DNA of 64,000 nucleotides, taken from contig JBAZNU010000003.1 in assembly GCA_041649015.1 (NCBI GenBank), positions 372,001 through 436,000 on the forward strand, read 5' to 3'. Numbering within the stretch: position 1 is the first letter of the stretch; the number at the start of each line of letters is the position of its first letter. Made by a program: the position numbers and the translations under genes. The stretch is from Ignavibacteria bacterium (GTDB taxonomy: Bacteria; Bacteroidota; Ignavibacteria; Tepidaquicellales; Tepidaquicellaceae). Below, piece by piece: positions 18,021-27,386 of this stretch. A model generated the notes under the pieces. The model searched no databases. It was not told the DNA's origin and was given only the letters and a program-made list of their open reading frames with translations.

Positions 18021-18057
18021 AAAAGACCCGTTGCTTTCAGCAACGGGTCTTTTGTTC
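18021..18057 (+). terminator. Strong rho-independent terminator
   Basis: Fifteen perfect pairs, AAAAGACCCGTTGCT (18021-18035) with AGCAACGGGTCTTTT (18039-18053), and a three-base loop. It is A-rich on one side and T-rich on the other, so it can stop the T9SS gene on the plus strand and the convergent barrel gene at 18099 on the minus strand. Confidence 0.9.
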
Positions 18058-18098
18058 TTTAAACCTAGTGTTTTGGTTTCAAATCCGAGTTAATATTC

Positions 18099-18677
18099 TT
18101 AATTTAAGAACGCATTAAACCCTATTACAAAACTGAATGAATTATATCCTTTCCGGCTTGATTCTCCGCTTTTATTAAGCGTTTTCTGACCGTAGTCAAA
18201 TCCTAACTTCAGAAGACTATTACCTGCTATGTTTATCTTTACCCCGCCCTCTATCGCCCATGCAATCCCTGAATAGCTTGATGAACTACTTCCGTATGAG
18301 AGGCTGTTGTATCCGAATGCTCCCTGTACATAGGGATAAGCCAATGATTTTGTGTTAAAGTTGTATGAAGGTGCCGCATATATCGCAAATGTATAGGTAG
18401 TTGAACGTCCTCCGTAGCTTATTATTTCCAAAGCAGGTATAATTCCAATCTCAAATCCGTCAGTGACAAAATATCCAGCATAGGGATAAAGTTTGAATGT
18501 ATTTATTCCATCACTATCTGTATTCCCGTTCGATACAGTTTGTATGTAAGAAAAACTTGCAGAACCGCCTAACTCCCATGTGCTCTCTTTAGCAAAGTTC
18601 TGCTTAGTCTGTGTATATGAACTTGATGCAATAAACAGTGTAATTGCACCAAATAATAAAACATTTTTAAATATCAT
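18099..18677 (-). CDS. Small outer-membrane beta-barrel protein
   Basis: 192 residues with a signal peptide (MIFKNVLLFGAITLFIASSSYTQ) and amphipathic strands rich in Ser, Tyr and Gly (for example WELGGSASFSYIQTV, GYFVTDGFEIGIIP, YPYVQGAFGYNSL). The last residues, SFSFVIGFNAFLN, have the alternating pattern of a closing barrel strand. It resembles the OmpW/OmpA-like eight-stranded porin-family proteins common in this group. Function unknown; it may be structural. It is convergent with the T9SS gene and divergent from the pirin gene, 99 bases away. Confidence 0.75.
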   Translation of the reverse strand: MIFKNVLLFGAITLFIASSSYTQTKQNFAKESTWELGGSASFSYIQTVSNGNTDSDGINTFKLYPYAGYFVTDGFEIGIIPALEIISYGGRSTTYTFAIYAAPSYNFNTKSLAYPYVQGAFGYNSLSYGSSSSSYSGIAWAIEGGVKINIAGNSLLKLGFDYGQKTLNKSGESSRKGYNSFSFVIGFNAFLN

Positions 18678-18776
18678 TTATTCTTCCTTCCCATTATTTT
18701 ACATTTTTAAAATGTAATTTATATAATATACTCATCAAAAAATATAATGAATTAATTACACCTTTTATTTAATAGT

Positions 18777-19691
18777 ATGTCTAACATAAAAGTTATTATT
18801 GATGAAAGACCGGCAGATATAGGAAACTTTGCTGTCGGACGAATGCTTCCCTACAGAAATAAAAGAATGGTAGGGCCTTTTATTTTCATAGACCATATGG
18901 GACTTGCTGATTTGAAACCTGAAGAAAATGTAGATATCGGTCCCCATCCTCATATCGGACTCGCTACTCTTACATATCTTTTTGAAGGAAGTCTAATGCA
19001 TCGTGATTCACTCGGTAATACTGTTGAAATTAAACCCGGTGAAGTAAACTGGATGACCGCAGGTAAAGGGATTGTTCATTCTGAAAGAATCCCCGGTTAT
19101 CTAAGGAACACCCATAAAAAATTTCATGGTCTGCAGATATGGATTGCTCTGCCTAAAGATAAAGAGCAAATGGAACCCGAATTCATTCATATCGAAAAGG
19201 ATAGTATCCCCGAATGGTTCGATAGCGATGTATTATACAGATTAATTGCTGGTGAAGCACTCGGGAAAGAATCTCCTGTCCCTGTTTACAGCAAAATGTT
19301 TTTTCTGGAAATAAAAACTAAATCAAAATCTATTATAAACATTTGCAGGAATCTTTTTGGTGAAGCCGGTTTTTATATCCTTGAAGGTGGTCTGATTCAT
19401 GATGGCGTTGAATATAAATCAAAACAATTAATCGTTCCTGAAGATTTATCCGATTTCGAATTCGTACTTGAACCTGAAAGCACTATTTATATAATTGGAG
19501 GCTTACCATTTTCTGAAGAAAGATACATTTACTGGAACTTTGTATCATCCGAAAGATTGCTTATTGAAAAAGCTAAAGAGATGTGGTCAGCCCGGAAGTT
19601 TACTGAAATTTCCGGTGAAACAGAATTCATTCCTTTACCTAAACCTAAAGCTAAATTATATGTCATTAAGAAAAGTTCAGCAGGTCATTAA
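18777..19691 (+). CDS. Pirin-family protein (first of pair)
   Basis: A 304-residue bicupin. The N-terminal cupin has the pirin signature: GPFIFIDHMG, then GPHPHIGLATLTYLFEG, LMHRDSLG and a GIVHSE motif, giving the His-x-His, His and Glu metal ligands used for iron. Pirins include quercetin dioxygenases and transcription cofactors; the substrate is not predictable here. Cytoplasmic. A second pirin gene begins inside its 3' end (32-base overlap), so the two are translated from one message. The overlap and the different C-terminal halves suggest they may work as a pair or hetero-oligomer. Confidence 0.9.
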   Translation: MSNIKVIIDERPADIGNFAVGRMLPYRNKRMVGPFIFIDHMGLADLKPEENVDIGPHPHIGLATLTYLFEGSLMHRDSLGNTVEIKPGEVNWMTAGKGIVHSERIPGYLRNTHKKFHGLQIWIALPKDKEQMEPEFIHIEKDSIPEWFDSDVLYRLIAGEALGKESPVPVYSKMFFLEIKTKSKSIINICRNLFGEAGFYILEGGLIHDGVEYKSKQLIVPEDLSDFEFVLEPESTIYIIGGLPFSEERYIYWNFVSSERLLIEKAKEMWSARKFTEISGETEFIPLPKPKAKLYVIKKSSAGH

Positions 19692-20538
19692 ACCAAGACC
19701 CCATCATTATGTCGGCGATGGTTTTCGTGTCCATAATTTTATCCCCGCAGTGAGTTATTTGAGTATGCAGAGGATGTCGCCGTTCCTGCTTCTCGATTAT
19801 GGCGCAGAATTTTATTTTCCGCCCGCAGAAAAACCACGCGGAGTAGGGGTGCATCCTCACCGCGGATTTGAAACCGTAACCATTGCATACAAGGGTAAGA
19901 TAGCTCATCATGATAGCACTGGCGCCGGCGGCGTTATAGAAGAAGGCGATGTTCAGTGGATGACCGCCGCTTCAGGTATTTTGCATAAAGAATATCACGA
20001 AAAAAACTGGGCAAAGCAAGGCGGCAATATGCAAATGGTACAGCTCTGGGTTAACCTACCTGCAAAAGATAAAATGTCTGAACCAAAATATCAGGCTATT
20101 ACAAACAGTATGATGGCAAAACATCAGCTTCCCGAAAATGCAGGCTTCATTGAAGTGATATCAGGTTCTTACAAAGATGCAAAAGGTCCTGCTTTCACTT
20201 TCACTCCCGTTAATCTTATGAATGCAAAATTAAACAAAGAAGGTAAGTCTGATTTTAGCTTTCCTGCGGAATACAACACAGGTCTGCTTGTTATAAATGG
20301 AGAAATTAAAGTTAACGAATCAGAAATCGCTCCAACTGATAACTTTGTTTTGTTTGAAAATACTGGTGAAGACTTTACTATCGAAGCAATTTCAGATTCT
20401 GTTGTGCTTGTCATGAGCGGCGAACCTATTAATGAACCAATTGCTTCTCAGGGACCTTTCGTTATGAATACCCGTGATGAACTCATGGAGGCATTTAACG
20501 ATTTCTACAACGGTAAATTCGGTTTCTTAGAGGATTAA
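19660..20538 (+). CDS. Pirin-family protein (second of pair)
   Basis: 292 residues from the ATG at 19660 (MSLRKVQQVIKPRPHHYVGD). The frame is open further upstream, but that stretch is antisense-like coding shadow of the first pirin, so I chose the start where homology begins. It has the strict pirin motif set: GVHPHRGFETVTIAYKG, HHDSTGAGGVI, GDVQWMTAASGILHKEYHE, with intact His ligands. It is closer to the YhhW/quercetinase group than its neighbour. It overlaps the first pirin by 32 bases and is probably translationally coupled to it. Role unknown; oxidative breakdown of aromatic compounds is possible. Confidence 0.9.
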   Translation: MSLRKVQQVIKPRPHHYVGDGFRVHNFIPAVSYLSMQRMSPFLLLDYGAEFYFPPAEKPRGVGVHPHRGFETVTIAYKGKIAHHDSTGAGGVIEEGDVQWMTAASGILHKEYHEKNWAKQGGNMQMVQLWVNLPAKDKMSEPKYQAITNSMMAKHQLPENAGFIEVISGSYKDAKGPAFTFTPVNLMNAKLNKEGKSDFSFPAEYNTGLLVINGEIKVNESEIAPTDNFVLFENTGEDFTIEAISDSVVLVMSGEPINEPIASQGPFVMNTRDELMEAFNDFYNGKFGFLED

Positions 20539-20767
20539 ACATTACCAAATAAGACATAAAGATTTGATACTTATAGTGACGATATTCTCACGGTCAATTT
20601 ATAATACTAACTCTTAATATTAATGAAGTCCCTTTAGGTTTAACTGGTGTAGGTAGGGACTACATCTCAATAGCATTTTTATTCTAAATACGCCATGAAC
20701 TAATAACATCTGTAATTAGTTTTTGTTGTAAATACAATTTTATAAAATATACCAAATCAAAATAATT

Positions 20768-21811
20768 ATGCTAAAATCAAAAGGATATGCTGCACAAGAC
20801 GAAATATCAGGATTAGCACCCTGGAATTTTGAGCGCCGCGAAGTCGGCTCGCACGATGTACAAATTGAAATTCTTTATTGCGGTGTATGTCATTCAGACC
20901 TGCATCAAGTAAGAGGAGAATGGGGAAACTCCATTTATCCCATGGTACCGGGGCATGAAATTGTCGGTAAAGTTACTAAAGTCGGAAATCATGTTAAAAA
21001 ATATAAAGAGGGCGACCTTGTCGGAGTCGGATGTTTAGTCGATTCATGCCGTACATGCGATAGCTGCAAAGATGGACTCGAGCAGTTCTGCCCAAGTGGT
21101 TCAATGACTTATAACGGTTATGAGCAGGATAAAGTAACGCCCACTTACGGCGGATATTCAAACAACGTGGTTGTTAACGAAGATTTCGTGCTCAGTGTTT
21201 CTGATAAACTAAACCTGCCTGCTGTTGCACCTCTTCTTTGTGCTGGTATTACAACTTACTCACCGTTAAGATACTGGAAAGTCGGTAAGGGTCATAAACT
21301 TGCAGTGCTTGGACTTGGCGGACTCGGTCACATGGGCGTTAAATTCGGTGTTGCCTTCGGTGCTGAAGTCACAGTCTTAAGCACTTCAGTCTCAAAGAAG
21401 GATGATGCCTTGAAACTTGGTGCTCATAAATTTGTAGTTACAAAAGATGAGAAGCAAATGAAGGAAGTTTCAGGCTACTTTGATTTTATTCTCGATACTG
21501 TATCTGCCGAACATAATTACAATCAGTACCTGAATTTACTCCGTCCGAACGGGATTCATATTTGTGTAGGTGCTCCGGCTTCCCCCTCACAAATATTTCC
21601 ATTCAGCTTAATCATGGGAAGAAAAAGTCTTGCCGGCTCATTAATCGGCGGTCTTCCTGAAACCCAGGAGATGCTCGATTTCTGCGCCGAACATAATATT
21701 GTTTCTGATATTGAACTTATTGACATAAAAGATATTAACACTGCTTATGAAAGAATGCTGAAAAGCGACGTACGTTACCGCTTTGTAATCGATATTGCAA
21801 CATTGAAATAA
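20768..21811 (+). CDS. Zinc-dependent NAD(P) alcohol dehydrogenase (YahK/CAD type)
   Basis: A 347-residue medium-chain dehydrogenase. Catalytic zinc ligands are in GVCHSDLHQVRGEWG and PGHEIVG; the structural zinc is bound by the C-x2-C-x2-C-x7-C cluster around CRTCDSCKDGLEQFC. The cofactor fold is GLGGLGHMGVKFG near residue 180, and the following TSVSKK suggests NADP. This pattern is that of the cinnamyl alcohol dehydrogenase/YahK group, which reduces a broad range of aldehydes. Cytoplasmic, single gene, ended by a terminator at 21825-21854. A detoxification role is likely but inferred. Confidence 0.93.
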   Translation: MLKSKGYAAQDEISGLAPWNFERREVGSHDVQIEILYCGVCHSDLHQVRGEWGNSIYPMVPGHEIVGKVTKVGNHVKKYKEGDLVGVGCLVDSCRTCDSCKDGLEQFCPSGSMTYNGYEQDKVTPTYGGYSNNVVVNEDFVLSVSDKLNLPAVAPLLCAGITTYSPLRYWKVGKGHKLAVLGLGGLGHMGVKFGVAFGAEVTVLSTSVSKKDDALKLGAHKFVVTKDEKQMKEVSGYFDFILDTVSAEHNYNQYLNLLRPNGIHICVGAPASPSQIFPFSLIMGRKSLAGSLIGGLPETQEMLDFCAEHNIVSDIELIDIKDINTAYERMLKSDVRYRFVIDIATLK

Positions 21812-21824
21812 TGTTTTTTAAATT

Positions 21825-21854
21825 ACTCCCTCTTTGTATTCAGAGGGAGTTTTT
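21825..21854 (+). terminator. Rho-independent terminator after alcohol dehydrogenase
   Basis: ACTCCCTCT (21825-21833) pairs perfectly with AGAGGGAGT (21842-21850) around an eight-base loop and is followed by TTTT. Confidence 0.88.
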
Positions 21855-22001
21855 ATTTCATGAGCATTAAATCGATAAATATCCCTAAAAATGTCCGAAT
21901 AAATATTAAATCATAAGGTTTTTTTGTTTTATTTTTCTTTCATTGCTTTTATTCTGCGAATAATCTAATATTTACTAATTACAAACTAAACAAAACTTAC
22001 T

Positions 22002-23240
22002 ATGAAAAAAATATTCTTAATTATTATCACTGTCTTAGTTCTTTTTTCTGAGATATCTCTTTCTCAGACATGGACACAAACATTAAACGGTATTCCTATG
22101 TGGGCTATGACCAAGGATAGATATGGAAATATTTATGGAGGGTCTTCAGGTACTGTTAAAGAAATTTATAAAACTACTAACGAAGGACAGAACTGGTTGA
22201 CTCTCTTATCAGGCAGCCCTTCAAATTTCCTAGGACTTTCTGTTGATTCTCTTGGAAATATTTTTGCCGCTAACGTTTCTAATGGTGTTATGAAATCCAC
22301 TGACGGAGGAAACAACTGGGTAAACATCCCTGTATCAACTTTCGGTAATAAAAATGTTCAATCAGTCGTTTGCGGTATAAATGGAGTAGTTCTTGTAGGG
22401 TGCAACACGGGCGGTGTTTATCGCAGTACTGACTTTGGTACGACTTTTCCCGATACATCTTTACAAGGTATTACTATCGTGACTTTGGTTGTTGACAGAT
22501 ACAATTCAAATATTATTTACGCCGGTGCATCTTCAACTACAGGGTTAACAGGTTTTTTTCTCTCCACTAACTCTGGATTTACTTTCTCTGGACCTTTTAA
22601 CGTCAGCAATTGCTGGGGTGTAATGCAAAAATCGCCAAATGATTTATACATGATTACCACATCAACCGGTACTCCATTTTCTAAGTCCACTAACGGTGGT
22701 TATAACTGGTCAACGGTTTCTGCTCAGCCAGGCTCTATGAGGGGTTGCTCACTCGACCTAACGGGGAACATTTATATAAACGGCAATGGCGGTGTGTTTA
22801 AATCTACGAACGATGGACTATCATTTACCAATACTGGAATAACGGCAAGCGGAAATCAAATCGTCAGCCATGGTAATAAAATGTATGCCGCAACAACCGG
22901 ATCAACAACAGGCGGCGTTTGGATTTATACCGATACAACTTTAACCTCCATTACCCCGGTATCAACAAGCATTCCGGGAAATTTTATGTTAAAGCAAAAC
23001 TTTCCCAATCCTTTTAATCCGGTTACTAAAATAGAATTTTCCGTACCACTAACAGAGTTCATTACTCTAAAAATATTCGATATTATGGGCAGAGAAATCC
23101 GTACACTCGTGAATGAAAGATTACAGCCCGGGACGTATGAAAAATCATTCGATGGTTCTGAATTAACAAGCGGAGTTTATTTTTATAAAATTACTATTGG
23201 AGATTTTGTATCAACGAGGAAAATGTTACTCGTGAGATAA
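22002..23240 (+). CDS. T9SS cargo: exported BNR-repeat protein
   Basis: 412 residues with a signal peptide (MKKIFLIIITVLVLFSEISLSQ). Residues 25-320 hold repeats with Thr/Ser-T-N/D-x-G-x-N-W (IYKTTNEGQNWLTL, VMKSTDGGNNWVNI, FSKSTNGGYNWSTV), the Asp-box/BNR pattern of a beta-propeller. The C-terminal domain from LKQNFPNPFNPVTKIEF to TRKMLLVR is a type A T9SS signal. So it is an exported surface protein; what it binds is unknown. It is the shortest of the six T9SS cargo proteins here and lies alone, 190 bases after the alcohol dehydrogenase. Confidence 0.9.
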   Translation: MKKIFLIIITVLVLFSEISLSQTWTQTLNGIPMWAMTKDRYGNIYGGSSGTVKEIYKTTNEGQNWLTLLSGSPSNFLGLSVDSLGNIFAANVSNGVMKSTDGGNNWVNIPVSTFGNKNVQSVVCGINGVVLVGCNTGGVYRSTDFGTTFPDTSLQGITIVTLVVDRYNSNIIYAGASSTTGLTGFFLSTNSGFTFSGPFNVSNCWGVMQKSPNDLYMITTSTGTPFSKSTNGGYNWSTVSAQPGSMRGCSLDLTGNIYINGNGGVFKSTNDGLSFTNTGITASGNQIVSHGNKMYAATTGSTTGGVWIYTDTTLTSITPVSTSIPGNFMLKQNFPNPFNPVTKIEFSVPLTEFITLKIFDIMGREIRTLVNERLQPGTYEKSFDGSELTSGVYFYKITIGDFVSTRKMLLVR

Positions 23241-23410
23241 TTATATTAACAATATATTTCGCTAAAGAATATATTTGTTGGATGACCCTTTAATGAGAAT
23301 CTGTTGCTTTAGTGTTAAAGATAAGCTGTAAAACAGATATTTTGATATAAACATCTGTTGAGGTGTATTTACCGATATGAATAATAAAGATTGAAATATC
23401 TGTTTTCTTA

Positions 23411-26284
23411 TTATTGCAATAATTTCTTTATAAGATTCAATAAATCAATTTTTAAAAATGGTTTTGAAATATAATCATTTACTCCACCTTTAATAAATTT
23501 TTCCCTGTCTCCGACCATAGCGTATGCCGTTAAAGCTACTACAGGAACATTTTTATATCCTTTTATTTCCCTGATTTTTTTCGTCACATATAATCCATCA
23601 TCATTTCCTAAATTTATATCCATCAAGATCAAATCGTACTTATTCAAATTTGCCAGATTAATTGCACCCTCGCCATTTTTCGCTTTATCAAGAACATAAT
23701 AACCACTCAGAAAAGTATCAATCAGCATTAATGTAGTATCATCATTATCGACAGCCAATATTCTTTTCCTTTCATTTTCCGAGACTATCTCTTTTTTAAC
23801 TGTGGTGCTTTTCAAATCTTGTGAAATTTCAAGTTCCTGGTTAATAATCTCTTCTTTAAAATCAGCATCCAAGTTAGTCGGCAGTGTTACTGTAAATACT
23901 GACCCCTTTTCTAATTCACTTGTTACAGTTATAAAACCACCCATCTTTTCAACAAATTTTTTCGTCAGGCTTAATCCAAGTCCTGTTCCTTCAAAACCCC
24001 TGTTTAGTCCTTCGCTAACCTGCCGGAACTCTTCAAATATAAGGTCAAGTTTGTCAGCTGGTATCCCTATGCCGGTATCCTTTGTTACTATGGCTACATA
24101 CCGTTTATTCTCGATTAATATCTCGTTTAATTTAACAACAACACCACCTTCTATTGTATATTTTATCGCGTTATTAATAATGTTGTTTATTATATCTCTA
24201 ACCAATCTTTCATCTAAGTTAACTGAGATTGATTTGTCGCAATTTTCACTTTGAACTTTTAATCCCTTTGATTCTGCCAGTTTTTTATAAAGATTAACAG
24301 CTGTCTTAACTGTTTCGCATATATTAAATCTTTTATTATTTAATTCTAATTTTCCTGCTTCTATTCTTGATAAATCTAAAATTAAATTCAATGTCTCCAT
24401 TAACCGGTTTCCGCTATTAAATATACTGTCTGCCATGGTATAATGATCATCCTTAGTGAGTTCGCTTCTTAACATATCTGAATATCCTAATATTCCTACC
24501 ATTGGAGTACGTAACTCATGACTCATATTAGCCAAAAAACTTGTCTTTAGTCTTTCGGATTCTTCAGCTTTATCTCTGGCTTTAATTAATTCCTGTTCCG
24601 ATTGCTTCCTTTTTGTGGTTTCTAGGCTCGTACCTATAAGAAAAGAATTATTCTCTACATCTAATCTTTGAATTGACAGATAAAACCATTGTATTATGCC
24701 GGTTTGGAATTCGAACCTCAGTTCTATTTCAGAATGACCCGATTCTTTAGCGTCCTGAATTGATTTTTTAGCATTTAATAAATCTTCATTGTAAACATAA
24801 CGAAAAATATTTTCATCGTGTTCATATTTAATATTAACAAACCGCATTTTTTTACTGAATTCATTTTTTCTTATATAATTACCGTCAAGATCGGTCATAA
24901 AGAAGCCCCCCGGAAGTGTTTCTATTATAGCATCGCTTAATCGCTTTTCGTTTTTTAATGCCTCTTCTGAAATCTTCCGCTCTGTTACATTCCTAACTAT
25001 GGATAGTATTCTGCTTTCACCTAATGATACGAACCTGGTTTCAAAAGAAAGCTTTCCGTTTGGTAAATTAATGTCATATTCAAACGGTTCAACTATTTGA
25101 TTTGAAGAAACCTTTCTTAATATTTCTATAAAATTATTTGACGCTGGTGTCTCTAAGTAATCTTTAATATTACTCCCAATAATATTCTCTGTTTTATCAA
25201 TAAAAATACTAACATCAGGTGCGTAATATTCCAGAAAAGTTCCGTCTTTATCAAATATAAACATTAGGTCTGGTTGTGCTTCAAGAAGTGCTTTATATCT
25301 TTTGGTAGCCTCGGTTTTTTCATTCACCTCCCTGATAAGATTTTCTTTCTGCTCTTTAAATTTCTTAACGAGATTTGCAACATCACCAAACTCGTTTTTC
25401 TGATCCAATAAATTGCTAACGTATATTAAGTCGTCTTCTTCAAGACTTTTGACAATATTTTTAAGTGGTATAGTTAACCACTTATTAGTAAAATACACAA
25501 AGAATAAAATAGTAATAACTAAAACTCCAAAACCAACGAATAATAGTTTCTTTATATTACTTAACTCGGACTGAAATTCAATTTGTGTCGAGAATATTAA
25601 TTCTGCTAAAAATTTGTCCTGATAATCTTTCAATTGTCTGTATATAATCTCTTTATTATCGTTAAATGGTGGGTGCGATTTTTGCTCTGAAAGATTTATC
25701 TCCAGTTCGAAGCCGGTTATTTTGCTGACCTCATTAATGTACTCGGAATCCCATTTTTTTGCAGATAATAAATATCCGACTTCTTTTGTTGTATAATAAA
25801 TATCATACGTTGGAACTACAACCGCTGCAAATATTTCATATATCGATTCATCCTGTCTGAGAAAAGTGTGAAATGTTTTATCGTTTTTAAACCACTCCAA
25901 TATTTCATTTTCGCTTATTCTCAGATAATTAGATACTGTATCGGTTTCAGCAAAAATGTTTCTGCCGGATACATCGTAAACGCTTAAAAAATTCATATTA
26001 AAAGTCTCAAGAATAGCATTGAAGTTTTCTTTTGCCCAGACTGTATCTTTTGTTTTAATAAACTTAAACATATCATCCCAGGCTGAATTATCAATTGTAG
26101 GTTTCAGGAAACTTGCGGCTTTTAAGTCAAGTACTTTTTCAACGATTTTTTCATCACTGAGATGTTTTGATTGCATGTAGATGCTTATTTCTCTGTTGCG
26201 GATGTATAAATACCCGATAAGAAATAACACTAATACCAAGATGACGGAAAGAAATAGTATCCTAATTTTATTATTAGTCTTCAT
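23411..26284 (-). CDS. Hybrid sensor histidine kinase with CHASE4-like sensor and receiver domain
   Basis: 957 residues. Two membrane helices (about 8-27 and 245-267) flank an outside domain with NSAWDDMFKFIKTKDTVWAK, typical of the CHASE4 family. Then come a HAMP-like linker, two PAS domains (about 330-440 and 445-565), the phosphoacceptor His589 in ANMSHELRTPM, an ATPase domain with NNIINNAIKYT, DTGIGIP and GTGLGLS, and a C-terminal receiver with phosphoacceptor Asp889 in LMDINLG. The signal is unknown. The chain lacks an output DNA-binding domain, so phosphate must go on to another protein not in the neighbourhood. It is divergent from the TenA/CADD-like gene across a 400-base region with 11-bp repeats. 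Confidence 0.95.
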   Translation of the reverse strand: MKTNNKIRILFLSVILVLVLFLIGYLYIRNREISIYMQSKHLSDEKIVEKVLDLKAASFLKPTIDNSAWDDMFKFIKTKDTVWAKENFNAILETFNMNFLSVYDVSGRNIFAETDTVSNYLRISENEILEWFKNDKTFHTFLRQDESIYEIFAAVVVPTYDIYYTTKEVGYLLSAKKWDSEYINEVSKITGFELEINLSEQKSHPPFNDNKEIIYRQLKDYQDKFLAELIFSTQIEFQSELSNIKKLLFVGFGVLVITILFFVYFTNKWLTIPLKNIVKSLEEDDLIYVSNLLDQKNEFGDVANLVKKFKEQKENLIREVNEKTEATKRYKALLEAQPDLMFIFDKDGTFLEYYAPDVSIFIDKTENIIGSNIKDYLETPASNNFIEILRKVSSNQIVEPFEYDINLPNGKLSFETRFVSLGESRILSIVRNVTERKISEEALKNEKRLSDAIIETLPGGFFMTDLDGNYIRKNEFSKKMRFVNIKYEHDENIFRYVYNEDLLNAKKSIQDAKESGHSEIELRFEFQTGIIQWFYLSIQRLDVENNSFLIGTSLETTKRKQSEQELIKARDKAEESERLKTSFLANMSHELRTPMVGILGYSDMLRSELTKDDHYTMADSIFNSGNRLMETLNLILDLSRIEAGKLELNNKRFNICETVKTAVNLYKKLAESKGLKVQSENCDKSISVNLDERLVRDIINNIINNAIKYTIEGGVVVKLNEILIENKRYVAIVTKDTGIGIPADKLDLIFEEFRQVSEGLNRGFEGTGLGLSLTKKFVEKMGGFITVTSELEKGSVFTVTLPTNLDADFKEEIINQELEISQDLKSTTVKKEIVSENERKRILAVDNDDTTLMLIDTFLSGYYVLDKAKNGEGAINLANLNKYDLILMDINLGNDDGLYVTKKIREIKGYKNVPVVALTAYAMVGDREKFIKGGVNDYISKPFLKIDLLNLIKKLLQ

Positions 26285-26691
26285 CTTATATGTTTTAAAC
26301 TAATATTCACTTTATGTCCTCAATAGTGTATATTCTGGGGATAAAAATCTATACAAACATATAAAATAATTTGTAATGATTATTTCAATATTAGTTCTAA
26401 TAAGTATTAAATGCAACTGCAAAATTATGCATTACATCTTGCATTTTTCCAGTATTAGTATGTGTCAAAAATGTCACTAATAAAAAAATATACGTTGTTT
26501 TTAGCCTAAACTTAATTAGTCTCTAATTAGTCTCTAATTAGTCTCTAATTAGCCTTATAGACATCCTCTGATTGCTTGTGACAAAATCGACATCCTCGGT
26601 TTAATTCTTCGAAGGATAAATTATTTAAAAGAATTTTATTTCTTGAACATTAATAATATTTTATTCATATTATGCGATGAAAGGAGAAACT
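26285..26691. other. Intergenic region between histidine kinase and TenA/CADD-like gene
   Basis: About 400 bases, very AT-rich, without a gene. It holds the tandem repeat at 26514-26552. AAAGGAG at 26681-26686 with an ATG five bases on is a good ribosome site and decides the start of the next gene. Confidence 0.6.
26514..26552. repeat. 11-bp tandem repeat, about 3.5 copies, palindromic core
   Basis: The unit AATTAGTCTCT is repeated exactly at 26514-26524, 26525-26535 and 26536-26546, then AATTAG follows. The junctions form the palindrome CTAATTAG at 26523, 26534 and 26545. Repeats one helical turn apart upstream of divergent genes suggest a protein-binding array. Confidence 0.85.
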
Positions 26692-27249
26692 ATGAGACTT
26701 AACAAAAAACTACTTGACCACCCGTTCTATCAGTTGTGGGCGAAAGGAGAAATTACGCGGGAACAAATAGCTGAGTATTCGTACACATATTTTGAGTTCA
26801 TCCGGGAAATTCCAAATCTCTGGTTAAAGGCTGTCGTAGGACTGAACGCTGTATCGAAAGAATCCACTAAGATTATTGCCGAAGAAACAGAGCATATTTC
26901 TTTGTGGAATGATTTCAGAATTAAACCGCCTAGCGATAATTATCCATCAATGAACGATATTATTAAAGAACTTTCAGAAATGAACCCGTCGGAATTGCTC
27001 GGTGCAATACATTCTTTCGAAATTCAGCAGCCCGAAGTCGCTAAAACAAAGAAAGAAGGGTTACTGAAACATTACAACTTCGAGGAGTCGAAGACTAAAT
27101 ACTTCGATGAGCACATGAACGAAGAAGAGCATATTGCATACGGTAAAATGCTATCTCAAAAGTTTGCAGACAAGTCCGATTTCGAAAAAGGATTTAAAAG
27201 AGGTTCTGAGATCTTTTACAATGCGCTAGATAGATTCATGAAAAATTAG
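26692..27249 (+). CDS. TenA/CADD-like heme-oxygenase-fold protein
   Basis: 185 residues from the ATG at 26692, chosen because AAAGGAG lies five bases before it; an in-frame ATG at 26677 would add MKGET. The sequence is helical and follows the heme-oxygenase-like fold of TenA, PqqC and CADD: LLDHPFYQLWAKGEIT at the start, an acidic EETEH (His68) followed by xxLW, a mid FEIQQPE, and YFDEHMNEEEHIAYG near the end. Iron-dependent members use E/H/E/H/D/H ligands; some, like CADD, make p-aminobenzoate. Here the last H-x5-H is one residue shorter than the usual H-x3-D-x2-H. TenA-type thiamine salvage is the alternative. Fold confident, function open. Confidence 0.6.
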   Translation: MRLNKKLLDHPFYQLWAKGEITREQIAEYSYTYFEFIREIPNLWLKAVVGLNAVSKESTKIIAEETEHISLWNDFRIKPPSDNYPSMNDIIKELSEMNPSELLGAIHSFEIQQPEVAKTKKEGLLKHYNFEESKTKYFDEHMNEEEHIAYGKMLSQKFADKSDFEKGFKRGSEIFYNALDRFMKN

Positions 27250-27386
27250 TTTAAAAATCGAAGGAGAACTCAGTGTACATTATCTTCCTGTATCCGTGTA
27301 TTTTCAATCTTCATTTTGCTGGGGAAGAGGTAATAGAAGATTTAATATATCGTGTCACAATGCCCGTTTAAACGGGCAGAAAGACA

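Noticed and set aside
19495..19659. Long N-terminal extension of the second pirin
   Set aside because: It overlaps the coding part of the first pirin in another frame and has no pirin similarity.
23802..24254. Plus-strand frame opposite the histidine kinase
   Set aside because: It overlaps ATPase-domain coding sequence with intact motifs on the other strand and shows no domain.
26692..27249. Transcription regulator annotation (TenA family regulators)
   Set aside because: The protein has only the helical enzyme fold and no DNA-binding segment.
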